64,000 nt of DNA from Akkermansiaceae bacterium. GTDB taxonomy: Bacteria; Verrucomicrobiota; Verrucomicrobiia; Verrucomicrobiales; Akkermansiaceae. Positions 9,208 through 18,514 of this stretch are shown piece by piece. The position numbers and the translations under genes were made by a program. Numbering within the stretch: position 1 is the first letter of the stretch; each line of letters starts with the position of its first letter. The stretch lies in NCBI GenBank assembly GCA_029242935.1, contig JAQWSX010000042.1:1-64000 (forward strand). Direction: 5' to 3'. Under the pieces are notes generated by a model. It saw only the letters and a list, made by a program, of their open reading frames with translations, was not told the origin of the DNA and did no database searches.

Positions 9208-9822
9208 ATGATTTCATTCCTCTCCCATCCTGTGACCACCTTCTTCGGTGGAGTAATTCTCGCCCTCATCGGGATCGGTATTCTCCTGAACACAAAAATG
9301 GAAGGTAATCAAACCGCTCAGTTTGTGAAGGATTACCGCGCAGCGATGAGCAAGGCTGGTGAGGCCGGGCCATCACCAGGGACTAGCGATGAGGCTACGG
9401 CAATTCAACGTTTTACCGAATTTCTCGAAAATGTTGGCAATAGAATCTACGTCGAAAATCAAACTGCAAACGCATACGCCGAAGACGCCTATCTCGATGA
9501 TACAATTGCAACCCACTATGGTCCCGACGAAATTCGGAGCTACTTTCTCCAGACTGCAGAGACCATGACATCCTTCGAAGTGAACATCCTAGACTCGGCT
9601 CGATCGGGAGCGGACCATTATATTCGCTGGGAAATGATCTTCGCTGCGCCAAAACTGGCGGGTGGAGAACCGATCCATTCAGTCGGAATCAGCCAGGTGA
9701 GATTCAATGAGAAGGGCAAGGTTGTATTTCACCAAGATTTTTGGGACTCAGGACGACATATATACGGACAAATTCCCGTCGTCGGCGGAATGATTGGAAT
9801 CATCAAAAACCGAATGAAATAG
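9208..9822 (+). CDS. NTF2/SnoaL-like protein with N-terminal membrane anchor
   Basis: N-terminal hydrophobic helix, then RFTEFLENVGN..., DAYLDDTIATHYGPDEIRSYF..., DHYIRWEMIFAAPKLAGGEPIHSVGISQVRFNEKGKVVFHQDFWDSG. Confidence 0.65.
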   Translation: MISFLSHPVTTFFGGVILALIGIGILLNTKMEGNQTAQFVKDYRAAMSKAGEAGPSPGTSDEATAIQRFTEFLENVGNRIYVENQTANAYAEDAYLDDTIATHYGPDEIRSYFLQTAETMTSFEVNILDSARSGADHYIRWEMIFAAPKLAGGEPIHSVGISQVRFNEKGKVVFHQDFWDSGRHIYGQIPVVGGMIGIIKNRMK

Positions 9823-9831
9823 AAGCAAGGC

Positions 9832-10800
9832 ATGGCTGACGAAACCCACGAAAAGCACCGACCGTTATCGACACCGATTCGGGTGATCGGGCAATGGCTA
9901 GATTCTGATTTTCGCAGAACGGAAGAACCAAATCCAGCCACCCTCCCTGACCAAATAAATTGGGAAAGAACCCTGCCTTTTATTTTTCTTCACCTTGGAT
10001 GTCTTGCCGTTTTTTTGGTCGGGTTTTCCTGGACCGCGGCCGGCACCGCAATTCTTCTCTACCTTTTGCGAATGTTCGCTATCACAGGATTTTATCATCG
10101 CTACTTTTCACATCGCTCTTTCAAAACGTCACGCATAGTTCAGTTCTTTTTTGCACTTCTGGGAAACAGCTCCATGCAGCGTGGTCCGCTTTGGTGGGCA
10201 GCCACTCACCGTCATCACCACAAGCACTCCGACGAAAAAGTTGATGCTCACTCTCCGGTTCACCACGGTTTCGCCTGGTCCCACATTGGCTGGTTAACCT
10301 CCATGAAGAATTTCCCCACGGACTACCAGGTTATCCCGGATCTCAAAAAGTTTCCTGAGCTTGTTTTCCTGAATCGCTTCGATCAAATCGTCCCGCTCGT
10401 CTACGGAGTAATCATGATCTCCATCGGTGCCGTTCTCGAGATTTTTGCTCCAAGTTTAAATGTTACCATGTGGCAATTTTTCATCTGGACCTTCTTCATC
10501 AGCACAACCGTTTTACTTCACGGCACTCTTTTCATCAACTCGCTGGCCCACGTGTGGGGAAAGCGCCAATACGATACGAAAGATGACAGCCGGAATTCTT
10601 TTCTACTTTCGGTCATCACGTTAGGTGAGGGCTGGCACAACAATCACCATCGCTATCCCCATTCGGCCCGACAAGGATTCCGCGCCGCGGAAATTGATTT
10701 TACCTACTACGGCCTCAAGGCGCTCTCGTGGCTTGGTTTGATTTGGGATCTCAAACCTGTCCCGAGAAAAATTAAAGAGGAGGGGCAAAGCCATTCATGA
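9832..10800 (+). CDS. Acyl-CoA (delta-9 type) fatty acid desaturase
   Basis: Three histidine boxes: HRYFSH, HRHHH, HNNHH. Confidence 0.92.
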   Translation: MADETHEKHRPLSTPIRVIGQWLDSDFRRTEEPNPATLPDQINWERTLPFIFLHLGCLAVFLVGFSWTAAGTAILLYLLRMFAITGFYHRYFSHRSFKTSRIVQFFFALLGNSSMQRGPLWWAATHRHHHKHSDEKVDAHSPVHHGFAWSHIGWLTSMKNFPTDYQVIPDLKKFPELVFLNRFDQIVPLVYGVIMISIGAVLEIFAPSLNVTMWQFFIWTFFISTTVLLHGTLFINSLAHVWGKRQYDTKDDSRNSFLLSVITLGEGWHNNHHRYPHSARQGFRAAEIDFTYYGLKALSWLGLIWDLKPVPRKIKEEGQSHS

Positions 10801-12041
10801 TGACAGGACGTGAAAAGATTGCCATCGTTGGCTCGGGAATCTCGGGCATGGCATGTGCTCACTTTCTCCACCCGCATCACGACATCACGCTTTTCGAAAA
10901 AGACGATCGAATTGGCGGACATTCCAATACAGTAAAGGCGGGCAATGATCCACTCGACACTGGGTTTATGGTTTATAATGAAGTCACCTATCCGCTCCTG
11001 ACCCGGCTTTTTGAAAACCTTGGCGTTGTGACAAAACCAACCTCAATGTCATTCAGCGTGCAGCACACCGCCGACGGGCTTGAGTACAACGGGGGGAGTT
11101 TAAACCTCTTATTTGGTCAGCGCAAAAATCTTTTAAAGCCCCGATTTTGGAAGATGTTGATGCAGATTAATCGTTTTAATAAAGAAACCGTCGCGGAGCT
11201 TCAGCGGGAGGAGGAAACCAAACTCACCCTTGTTCAATATGTCGAAGCAAGAGGCTACGGACAAGACTTTCTGAAATGGTATCTCTCCCCTATGGCAGCT
11301 GCCGTTTGGTCCTGCCCGCCGGAAAAAATTGAACACTTTCCAGCGATTACGCTGATGCGTTTTTGGAACAACCACGGATTTTTAGGTTTGGATACCCAAC
11401 ATCCATGGCGGACGGTCGTCGGAGGATCAAAGGAGTATGTCAAAAAGCTCGTCTCTCCTTTTAAGAATCGCATTAAGATTGGCAGCCCTGTGACTTCGAT
11501 TACTTCTAGAAATGAGATCATTCTTGAATCCGGTCACCGGGAACCTTTCGATCGTATCATCAGCGCAGCACATGGGGACCAAGCTTTCAACTTGCTTGCT
11601 TCACCTACCAAACTTGAAACCGAAATCCTCTCATCTTTCTCTTACCAATCAAACAAGGCAATCCTTCACACTGACTCCCAATTCATGCCTCAAACCAAGA
11701 GATGTTGGGCGTCTTGGAATTACCGAGTTGATGCTCATAGACATTCGACAATTTACTGGATGAACAGTCTGCAGGGTGCCACGGCCCAAAAGGATTTTTT
11801 TGTCTCAATCAATCCATCATGTGAAATTCCTGATGAGCATATCATTAAGGAATTGGAATACGATCATCCGCTTTTTGACCTCAAAAGTATCGCCGCACAA
11901 AAAAGGGTTCCTGAACTCAACATCGCCGATACTGGAAGATATTTCTGTGGCGCTTGGCAAAGGTTTGGGTTTCACGAAGATGGACTTTGGTCTGCCTTTC
12001 GACTTTGTGAACAATTGTTGGGGAGGAGCCCTTGGTCATGA
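10797..12041 (+). CDS. NAD(P)/FAD-dependent oxidoreductase (amine-oxidase-like, CFA-operon type)
   Basis: IAIVGSGISGMACAHFL dinucleotide-binding motif; DTGFMVYNEVTYPLLTRLFENLGV; RYFCGAWQRFGFHEDGL. Confidence 0.9.
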   Translation: MMTGREKIAIVGSGISGMACAHFLHPHHDITLFEKDDRIGGHSNTVKAGNDPLDTGFMVYNEVTYPLLTRLFENLGVVTKPTSMSFSVQHTADGLEYNGGSLNLLFGQRKNLLKPRFWKMLMQINRFNKETVAELQREEETKLTLVQYVEARGYGQDFLKWYLSPMAAAVWSCPPEKIEHFPAITLMRFWNNHGFLGLDTQHPWRTVVGGSKEYVKKLVSPFKNRIKIGSPVTSITSRNEIILESGHREPFDRIISAAHGDQAFNLLASPTKLETEILSSFSYQSNKAILHTDSQFMPQTKRCWASWNYRVDAHRHSTIYWMNSLQGATAQKDFFVSINPSCEIPDEHIIKELEYDHPLFDLKSIAAQKRVPELNIADTGRYFCGAWQRFGFHEDGLWSAFRLCEQLLGRSPWS

Positions 12042-12820
12042 GCTCCTGTCTTTATGAATGCGATGTCATGCATCGCCGCATCAAGCCAGAGCAAAAGCGC
12101 TTTGACTACCGCGTTTTCATGCTGAGCTTCGATCTCTGTGAACTTCCTCAGAAAGCGCTTCTAGGAATCAATCGCTTCAACCTTTTTAGTCTACGTGACA
12201 AGGACCATATTGATCTCGGAAAGCCCGGTGGAATTCGCCCCAATCTTATGGCATGGTTTCAGGAACATGGAATTGATTGCCCCAAAGATTCACGCATTCA
12301 ACTGATCACTCTTCCCCGCGTTCTTGGTTACACCTTTAATCCCGTTTCCTTTTATTACGTGCGAGCCAATGATAATACGCCTTTATTTGCAGTTGCCGAG
12401 GTCTGCAACACCTACCACGAGATGAAGCTCTACTTGATAGAAAACCAGACCGAAACGGGTTGGCACCGAAAGGTTGAGAAGGGTTTTTATGTCTCTCCAT
12501 TCTCAAGCGTTCGCGATTTTTTTGACTTCGAACTGGGAATCCCTTCTGATGCGTGGAATGTCACGATCAACAATCTTGATACCGAGGGGCTTACTCTAAC
12601 TTCATCCATCCGAGGAGTCGCTAAGCCGCTCACCTCAAGCCGTCTCCTCTGGTTTGGCTTCAAGTACCCCCTCCTCTCGCTCAAAGTGATCGCCATGATC
12701 CACTGGCAAGCTCTGAAATTGTGGATCCGAAAGGTTCCTTACTTTTCAAAAACTAAAAACAAGAACTTCCAAACGGAGGTGCTGCGCCCCCATTCCTCAA
12801 TAACTTCTAAAGATGAGTAA
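12038..12820 (+). CDS. DUF1365 family protein
   Basis: LYECDVMHRRIKPEQKRFDYRVFML, LPRVLGYTFNPVSFYYV, AEVCNTYHEM; ATG at 12038 forms ATGA overlap with the upstream stop. Confidence 0.9.
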   Translation: MSSCLYECDVMHRRIKPEQKRFDYRVFMLSFDLCELPQKALLGINRFNLFSLRDKDHIDLGKPGGIRPNLMAWFQEHGIDCPKDSRIQLITLPRVLGYTFNPVSFYYVRANDNTPLFAVAEVCNTYHEMKLYLIENQTETGWHRKVEKGFYVSPFSSVRDFFDFELGIPSDAWNVTINNLDTEGLTLTSSIRGVAKPLTSSRLLWFGFKYPLLSLKVIAMIHWQALKLWIRKVPYFSKTKNKNFQTEVLRPHSSITSKDE

Positions 12821-14057
12821 TTCCAAACTCCCAATCAAACACGGCCTACCCGAACGACTGGTCGTCGGTCTCTTGAACAAGATGACAAAAGGCCATCTCC
12901 AAATGAATTATTCCGACGGATCATCGCGTCACTTCGGAGATCCAGCTGAACCGGTCAGCGCAGACGTCACTATCAATAACGATGCCGAATTCTTCAAACG
13001 CTGTGCCTACTACGGAAATGTCGGAATGGGTGAGGCCTACACTGACGGCATTTGGGATACTCCCGACATTCGCGCTGTCATCAGCTGGTTTGTTCTTAAC
13101 ATGCAAGCATTGCAGGGAGCTGACACCTCTTCCGATAAACTTCCTGGTGTTGGTTTACTAAAACTCGTCAATTGGTTTCGCCACCTTCGCCGGGCCAATA
13201 CGGTCGACAACAGTCGTCAAAATATCTCCGAGCACTACGATCTCGGAAACGAATTTTACTCACTCTGGCTCGACGCTACCATGACCTACTCCTGTGCTAA
13301 ATTTGAGGAACCCGATCAGGAGTTTGAGAAAGCGCAGACTGCGAAATATGAAGCCCTTTGTCACAAACTCAAACTCAAAGCAACCGATCACGTCCTCGAG
13401 ATTGGATGTGGCTGGGGAGGCTTCGGAACTTATGCCGCGAAAATTTATGGATGCAAGGTGACCGGAATCACGATTTCCGAAGAGCAAGCCAAGTTTGCCC
13501 GTGAACGAGTGAAACGCGAGGGAATTGAAGATCACTTCAAAATCCTCATCCAGGACTACCGTCACATCAAAGGTCAGTTCGATAAAATCGTCTCGATCGA
13601 AATGATCGAAGCTGTTGGTGACCGTTTCCACCAATCTTTCTTTGCTAAATGCCATGAAGTTTTGACACCAGATGGGATACTCGCTCTGCAAATGATCACG
13701 GTCCCAGATAATAGATACAAGAGCCTGACTAAAGGGGTTGACTGGATTCAAAAGGTCATCTTTCCAGGATCCCTTCTTCTGAGCGTTGGCCGAGTCAACG
13801 AAATGCTCCTAAAGACAAGCGACCTTTTTTTACATGACCTAGAAGATTTTGGATCCTTCTACGTCCACACGCTCGAAAATTGGCATGAACGCTTCAACGC
13901 TGCAAAAGACTCACTTTTGAGACTCGGGTTCGATGAGCCATTTATGAGGACGTGGAACTACTACCTAAAATATTGCCAAGCTGGCTTTGCCACTCGCAAC
14001 ATCTCAGTGGTTCAGGCCGTCTACACCCGTCCTAATAATCCGGCTCTGATGCCATGA
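12813..14057 (+). CDS. Cyclopropane-fatty-acyl-phospholipid synthase family methyltransferase
   Basis: NISEHYDLGNEFYSLWLDATMTYSCA, LEIGCGWGGFGTYAA, VSIEMIEAVG, FIFPG-type segment (KVIFPGSLL). Confidence 0.95.
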   Translation: MSNSKLPIKHGLPERLVVGLLNKMTKGHLQMNYSDGSSRHFGDPAEPVSADVTINNDAEFFKRCAYYGNVGMGEAYTDGIWDTPDIRAVISWFVLNMQALQGADTSSDKLPGVGLLKLVNWFRHLRRANTVDNSRQNISEHYDLGNEFYSLWLDATMTYSCAKFEEPDQEFEKAQTAKYEALCHKLKLKATDHVLEIGCGWGGFGTYAAKIYGCKVTGITISEEQAKFARERVKREGIEDHFKILIQDYRHIKGQFDKIVSIEMIEAVGDRFHQSFFAKCHEVLTPDGILALQMITVPDNRYKSLTKGVDWIQKVIFPGSLLLSVGRVNEMLLKTSDLFLHDLEDFGSFYVHTLENWHERFNAAKDSLLRLGFDEPFMRTWNYYLKYCQAGFATRNISVVQAVYTRPNNPALMP

Positions 14058-14560
14058 CAGAAGTTAGCGACAGGCAGGACCCTTGGTGGAGGCGCTGGTT
14101 TATTAATCCGATCCTGAAGCAAATAACACAGGGCATCAGCGCTGACAAGTTGGCCTGGACGATCGCGATTGGTTGTGCAGCCGGAATCTTCCCCGTCATG
14201 GGGACAACTTCTTTTGTTTGTTTCTTTGCTGCCGTCTACCTCAAGCTCAACCAACCGGTAATCCAAGTCGTATGCCATACTCTCTGGGCTGCTCACCTTG
14301 CTTTAATTCTACCCTTCATCAAAATGGGACAATGGATTCTGGGAGATCAGCCTATCAAGGCCTCCATTCCTACTCTTCTGAAAGAATTCTTTACGAGTCC
14401 CTGGCAGTTCGCACAAGACTACTGGTTGGCAGCCTTACACGGTATTTTGGCTTGGTTTCTCGTTTCTATTCCTCTGGTTTTTATTGTCCGCTCGATCACC
14501 CTACCGTTTTTAAAAGCCGCCGCCTCCCGAATAGAACGTAAAAATACTGCTACTACATGA
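14054..14560 (+). CDS. DUF2062 membrane protein
   Basis: WTIAIGCAAGIFPVMGTTSFVCFFAAVYLKLNQPVIQVV. Confidence 0.8.
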   Translation: MTEVSDRQDPWWRRWFINPILKQITQGISADKLAWTIAIGCAAGIFPVMGTTSFVCFFAAVYLKLNQPVIQVVCHTLWAAHLALILPFIKMGQWILGDQPIKASIPTLLKEFFTSPWQFAQDYWLAALHGILAWFLVSIPLVFIVRSITLPFLKAAASRIERKNTATT

Positions 14561-15339
14561 ACGGTCTAACAATCCTAGGAATTATCGCTGCCCTTGTGGT
14601 CCTCGACTTTATGGGAGGCTGGTGGTTTGGCAGGAAAATTAACAACTACTCGCTGGTTGATGCGATGTGGGCTTTCTGGATTGGACTCGCGGGCGTGATT
14701 TACTCAACGTTTGGAACTGGTGATTTTGAAAAGCGTGTTGCCTCGGGAACGATCGCCGCAATTTGGGGATTTCGATTGGCCTACCATTTGCAGAAGCGAA
14801 TTCGCATTCACCACCCTGTAGAAGACTCACGATATCAGAAGCTTCGCGAGGTCTGGAAAGGCCGAGGCTCATCTGCCTTCTTTTGGTTTTTTCAAGCTCA
14901 GGCCCTTTCAGTGCTTCTTCTAACGCTTCCCTATCTTCTTATCGCTCGGGACTCATCACCCTGGGGATTTTTTGAAACATTTGGTTTAACCGTAGCCGTC
15001 ATCGGAATTACTGGAGAGATTCTTTCTGATCATCAAATGTCCAAGTTTAAGTCACAGGATAATCGTTCGTCATCGGTCTGCCGAAATGGGCTTTGGAGAT
15101 ATTCTCGCCATCCCAATTATTTTTTTGAAATGGTGATTTGGATTGGAGTTTATCTTTTTGCCTGTGGATCGGCTTGGGGATGGACCACCTTTTTCGCGCC
15201 CGTGACGATCACCTTTCTCTTATTAAGGGTCACCGGCATTCCGCCAACTGAAAAATCCGCACTCAAACGAAAAAAGGACGCCTATCGCGAGTACCAACGA
15301 ACCACCAGCCCCTTTATTCCTCTCCCACCAAAATCATGA
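14557..15339 (+). CDS. DUF1295 membrane protein (steroid 5-alpha-reductase-like)
   Basis: YSLVDAMWAFWIG, C-terminal SRHPNYFFEMVIWIGVYLF and TSPFIPLPPK. Confidence 0.88.
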   Translation: MNGLTILGIIAALVVLDFMGGWWFGRKINNYSLVDAMWAFWIGLAGVIYSTFGTGDFEKRVASGTIAAIWGFRLAYHLQKRIRIHHPVEDSRYQKLREVWKGRGSSAFFWFFQAQALSVLLLTLPYLLIARDSSPWGFFETFGLTVAVIGITGEILSDHQMSKFKSQDNRSSSVCRNGLWRYSRHPNYFFEMVIWIGVYLFACGSAWGWTTFFAPVTITFLLLRVTGIPPTEKSALKRKKDAYREYQRTTSPFIPLPPKS

Positions 15340-16376
15340 TCAATATCGACGACCTTCTTGCCAAAGACATCATTCCCGACGCGCTGATCCGGATCGGAAT
15401 CCGATCAAGATTAAAAGAGACTCTAAAGCCTCTCGAAAAGCTTGATTGCGAAGATCGACAGGCAGCTCTAATGAGGCACATTGACGAGCTCAAGGAAAGC
15501 CCACTAGCGATCGCCACCGATGAGGCGAACGAACAGCACTATGAGTTGCCAACCGAATTTTTCCGCAAAGTTCTAGGGCCCCACATGAAATACAGCTCCG
15601 GGTATTGGGACTCCGCCACCACGGACATTGAGACCTCCGAGGCTCGCATGCTCAAACTCAGCTGCAAAAGAGCGGAACTCAAAAACGGGCAACGCATTCT
15701 AGAACTCGGTTGCGGTTGGGGATCGCTCACCCTCTGGATGGCAAAGGAATATCCAGAGGCTCAAATTACAGCGATTTCAAATTCAAAAACACAGAAGGCA
15801 TACATTGATTCCCAAGCCGCCGAGCGAAATCTCACCAACCTTGAGGTTAAGACGGTCAATATGATTTCTTACGAAGGCGAGGGCGAGAGCATCTTCGATC
15901 GCGTGGTCTCGGTGGAAATGTTCGAACACATGAAGAACTACGATAAACTGCTTAGCCGGATCTCGCGGTGGCTAAAGCCCGAAGGGAAACTCTTTGTACA
16001 TATCTTCACACATCGTGAATACGCCTACCATTACGAGGCAAAGGACGAGAGTGATTGGATGGCCCGTTATTTTTTCACGGGAGGACAAATGCCATCGAAT
16101 GATCTACTGCTCTATTTTCAAGACCATCTTTCCATCGAGGATCATTGGCAGGTAGGCGGAGACCACTACCAGAAAACTTCCGAGGCATGGCTCGCGCGCA
16201 TGGACGAAGCCAGCGATGTATTGAAACCACTCATCGCTGAAACTTATGGTGAAGCAGAAGCCAAGAAATGGTGGGTTTGGTGGAGATGCTTCTTTATGGC
16301 GTGCGCCGAACTCTGGGGCTTCCAGGGAGGGAACGAATGGGTCGTCTCACACTACCGCTTCACCAATTCTAAATAG
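15336..16376 (+). CDS. Second CFA-synthase-like / coclaurine-N-methyltransferase-like SAM methyltransferase
   Basis: NEQHYELPTEFFRKVLGPHMKYSSGYW, LELGCGWGSLTLWMAKEYP, FDRVVSVEMFEHMKNYDKLL, HIFTHREYAYHY. Confidence 0.88.
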   Translation: MINIDDLLAKDIIPDALIRIGIRSRLKETLKPLEKLDCEDRQAALMRHIDELKESPLAIATDEANEQHYELPTEFFRKVLGPHMKYSSGYWDSATTDIETSEARMLKLSCKRAELKNGQRILELGCGWGSLTLWMAKEYPEAQITAISNSKTQKAYIDSQAAERNLTNLEVKTVNMISYEGEGESIFDRVVSVEMFEHMKNYDKLLSRISRWLKPEGKLFVHIFTHREYAYHYEAKDESDWMARYFFTGGQMPSNDLLLYFQDHLSIEDHWQVGGDHYQKTSEAWLARMDEASDVLKPLIAETYGEAEAKKWWVWWRCFFMACAELWGFQGGNEWVVSHYRFTNSK

Positions 16377-16728
16377 TCTTCGAGACCTCCGGTCGGGGTG
16401 CCGGAATTGCTTCGCAAGCCTCGCGCCAATTCTCGAAATTCCAGCGATTGGGAAATCCGTTACATTGGAAGGGCTTAACAGCTTGGAGTCGGCAATCGAT
16501 GCCATCAAGCATGACACACTCACTGGTTCCCTCTTTATCAATCAACGAGAGGCCCTGACGATTGTCACGCAGCCGGGTAAAGTCCTTCACAAATTGATAA
16601 AGGGGAATTTTGAGGAACTCTGCAATTCTTTCAACCTCACCATCAGCAAGAACCACATCACCTTCCCACTTGCAACAATTCGTACAGCGCTGGCATTGAT
16701 ACCAAACGTCTTCTTCTTTATCTGCCAT
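16369..16728 (-). CDS. YkgJ-family cysteine cluster protein
   Basis: YQCQRCTNCCKWEGDVVLADGEVERIAEFL ... CVMLDGIDCRLQAVKPFQCNGFP. Confidence 0.85.
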   Translation of the reverse strand: MADKEEDVWYQCQRCTNCCKWEGDVVLADGEVERIAEFLKIPLYQFVKDFTRLRDNRQGLSLIDKEGTSECVMLDGIDCRLQAVKPFQCNGFPNRWNFENWREACEAIPAPRPEVSKTI

Positions 16729-16739
16729 TCCAAGTCAAA

Positions 16740-17576
16740 CTATCGCCCAAGCATGCTACGACGATACACATCGACCGCCTTAAGAAAACCTTGCCACTTC
16801 GCACCTGGACGACCGTTAGAAAGAAGGAAATGCGGGCAATTTTTATTGGGAGGATTCTTACCCCTTCGAGGCCACTTGTAATGTGGCACAACACGAGAAA
16901 CTGGCAGATCGTATTTCACGCAAAGCCACGCCGCCAGTTTTGCGGTCCGCTCAAGAGTTCTACTGCGACTATTGCCGGGGTTTTCGCACATCTCGATTCC
17001 GATACTATAGCGATTTCCGGGGCCATCGAAGTCCGCGTGATTACCACGCTCATTAGTGGGAAGGTGCTGAACTGCTAAGTCTTTGTCGACAGTGTAGTGC
17101 CAGGAAAGCCGGCCAAGAGCGCCATTTTTCAGAGCCTTCGAATGGCGAATCGCGTCAGCACCACTTTTCCAGTTTTGAGTCGAATGAATCGTGATATAAC
17201 GAGGAGCCATTTTCTTACGAGATCTCCCGCGAGCGTTGTAAGAAAGGTAATCTTTTTTCACTTTCACCTGCCGATAAAGCGAGGATGGACTTGTTGAGGG
17301 TATAGAGGGCGCTCGTTGGCTGCGAATCATCGGATTGCCATTAAGCGAAGCCGTGGAGGGCCCAGTCGAGGTCACAGTGCGACCGTATTGCTGCCTCCAT
17401 GCATCAGCCCGCGTATCACTTCCCTTGTTATGAATCCCGGAGTAAGGATTACGCCCCGCCGCCGAGTAAGGAGTGTAAACATCGCCAACACTGACGACGG
17501 GAGGATCTGCGGAACAAGCTACGAACAAGCCAATGCATAAGCCTAAGAGCGACAACCAAAGTGATCTCCTTCGCAT
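16740..17576 (-). CDS. N-acetylmuramoyl-L-alanine amidase (Amidase_2), lipoprotein-like
   Basis: RYITIHSTQNW, LSWHYTVDKDLAVQHLPTNERGNHA, IGIEMCENPG, VVPHYKWP..KNCPHFL; lipobox-like LFVAC at N-terminus. Confidence 0.88.
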   Translation of the reverse strand: MRRRSLWLSLLGLCIGLFVACSADPPVVSVGDVYTPYSAAGRNPYSGIHNKGSDTRADAWRQQYGRTVTSTGPSTASLNGNPMIRSQRAPSIPSTSPSSLYRQVKVKKDYLSYNARGRSRKKMAPRYITIHSTQNWKSGADAIRHSKALKNGALGRLSWHYTVDKDLAVQHLPTNERGNHADFDGPGNRYSIGIEMCENPGNSRSRTLERTAKLAAWLCVKYDLPVSRVVPHYKWPRRGKNPPNKNCPHFLLSNGRPGAKWQGFLKAVDVYRRSMLGR

Positions 17577-17837
17577 GATCTGAAAGTAATATCAGCTTAA
17601 TTAGTCGAATGAAAGTCCATGTTTTGAAATCGCGTATTTTATTTCATTCAAACCAGCCCCATCAGGTCCAAACCCCATCAGAACAAGACTCTGAAATCGG
17701 CTATTAGCAGAGGACGAAGAGATATCTTTAACTCAAAATTACCACTCTGATTCACTCAGCTAGGCCGGCTCCATTTTTTCAGCTGGTCATTTCTTTCCCA
17801 ACCAACGAGAAACCCTCCGTCAGAGGCTCTCTCATCC

Positions 17838-18512
17838 ATGAAACCACGAAGAATCGTCGCGCAGGCCAATTCCTGCACCCACCTCAATCTAGACTTCATC
17901 GAGCATGATGGGCGATTTTTTCTAGAGTGTGAAGGTCGGCAGGTCGATGGCAGCCACCAAGGATTTGCAACAAGGAAACTAATCAAAATGATGAGCCTTC
18001 CCTTTCGGCCCGCACGCCAACCAAGAATCATTATTCTCGGATTGGGACTCGGACATGCTGTTGTGGCAGCCCGTGAATCTCTGCCTCAGGAAAAAGCTTC
18101 TTTCGTAATTCTTCCGGAAGCCGCAGAACTCGCGGATCTAATCTCGACAAATCTAGCAATCGACCCACTTGATGATGAGAGGGTGCATCTTGACGATCTC
18201 GATCCATTTACACCGCTCCCAGCAGAATACGCGGCAAGTCAGGGTATATTCGCTGATCTGGATCAGCTTGAGGCTCTTTCTCCAATAAATTGGTCCATCA
18301 CCTCTCCTAATGTCCTTGGAAATTTTCAAGAACGACTCAAGACTGGGGGCCTTCTGGGGCTCATTGCAAACAGACCAATCACGGGGCTTGAAAAACACCT
18401 TCGAAAATCGGGATTTGAGGTGGCCACAGATTTTGCTCCATCTTCCGAAAAATCGAAAAAAAACCGGACTCTTTACCTCGCTCGCAAGGGGCACTATCGA
18501 AGCAAACATTAA
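17838..18512 (+). CDS. Spermidine-synthase-like Rossmann protein, function unknown
   Basis: Rossmann-like IIILGLGLGHAVVAARE; layout resembles spermidine synthase-like proteins but motifs are degenerate. Confidence 0.45.
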   Translation: MKPRRIVAQANSCTHLNLDFIEHDGRFFLECEGRQVDGSHQGFATRKLIKMMSLPFRPARQPRIIILGLGLGHAVVAARESLPQEKASFVILPEAAELADLISTNLAIDPLDDERVHLDDLDPFTPLPAEYAASQGIFADLDQLEALSPINWSITSPNVLGNFQERLKTGGLLGLIANRPITGLEKHLRKSGFEVATDFAPSSEKSKKNRTLYLARKGHYRSKH

Positions 18513-18514
18513 GA

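Noticed and set aside
16246-16881. 211 aa plus-strand ORF overlapping CFA-like, YkgJ and amidase genes
   Set aside because: Runs antisense through two well-supported genes and out of frame with the third; no family resemblance.
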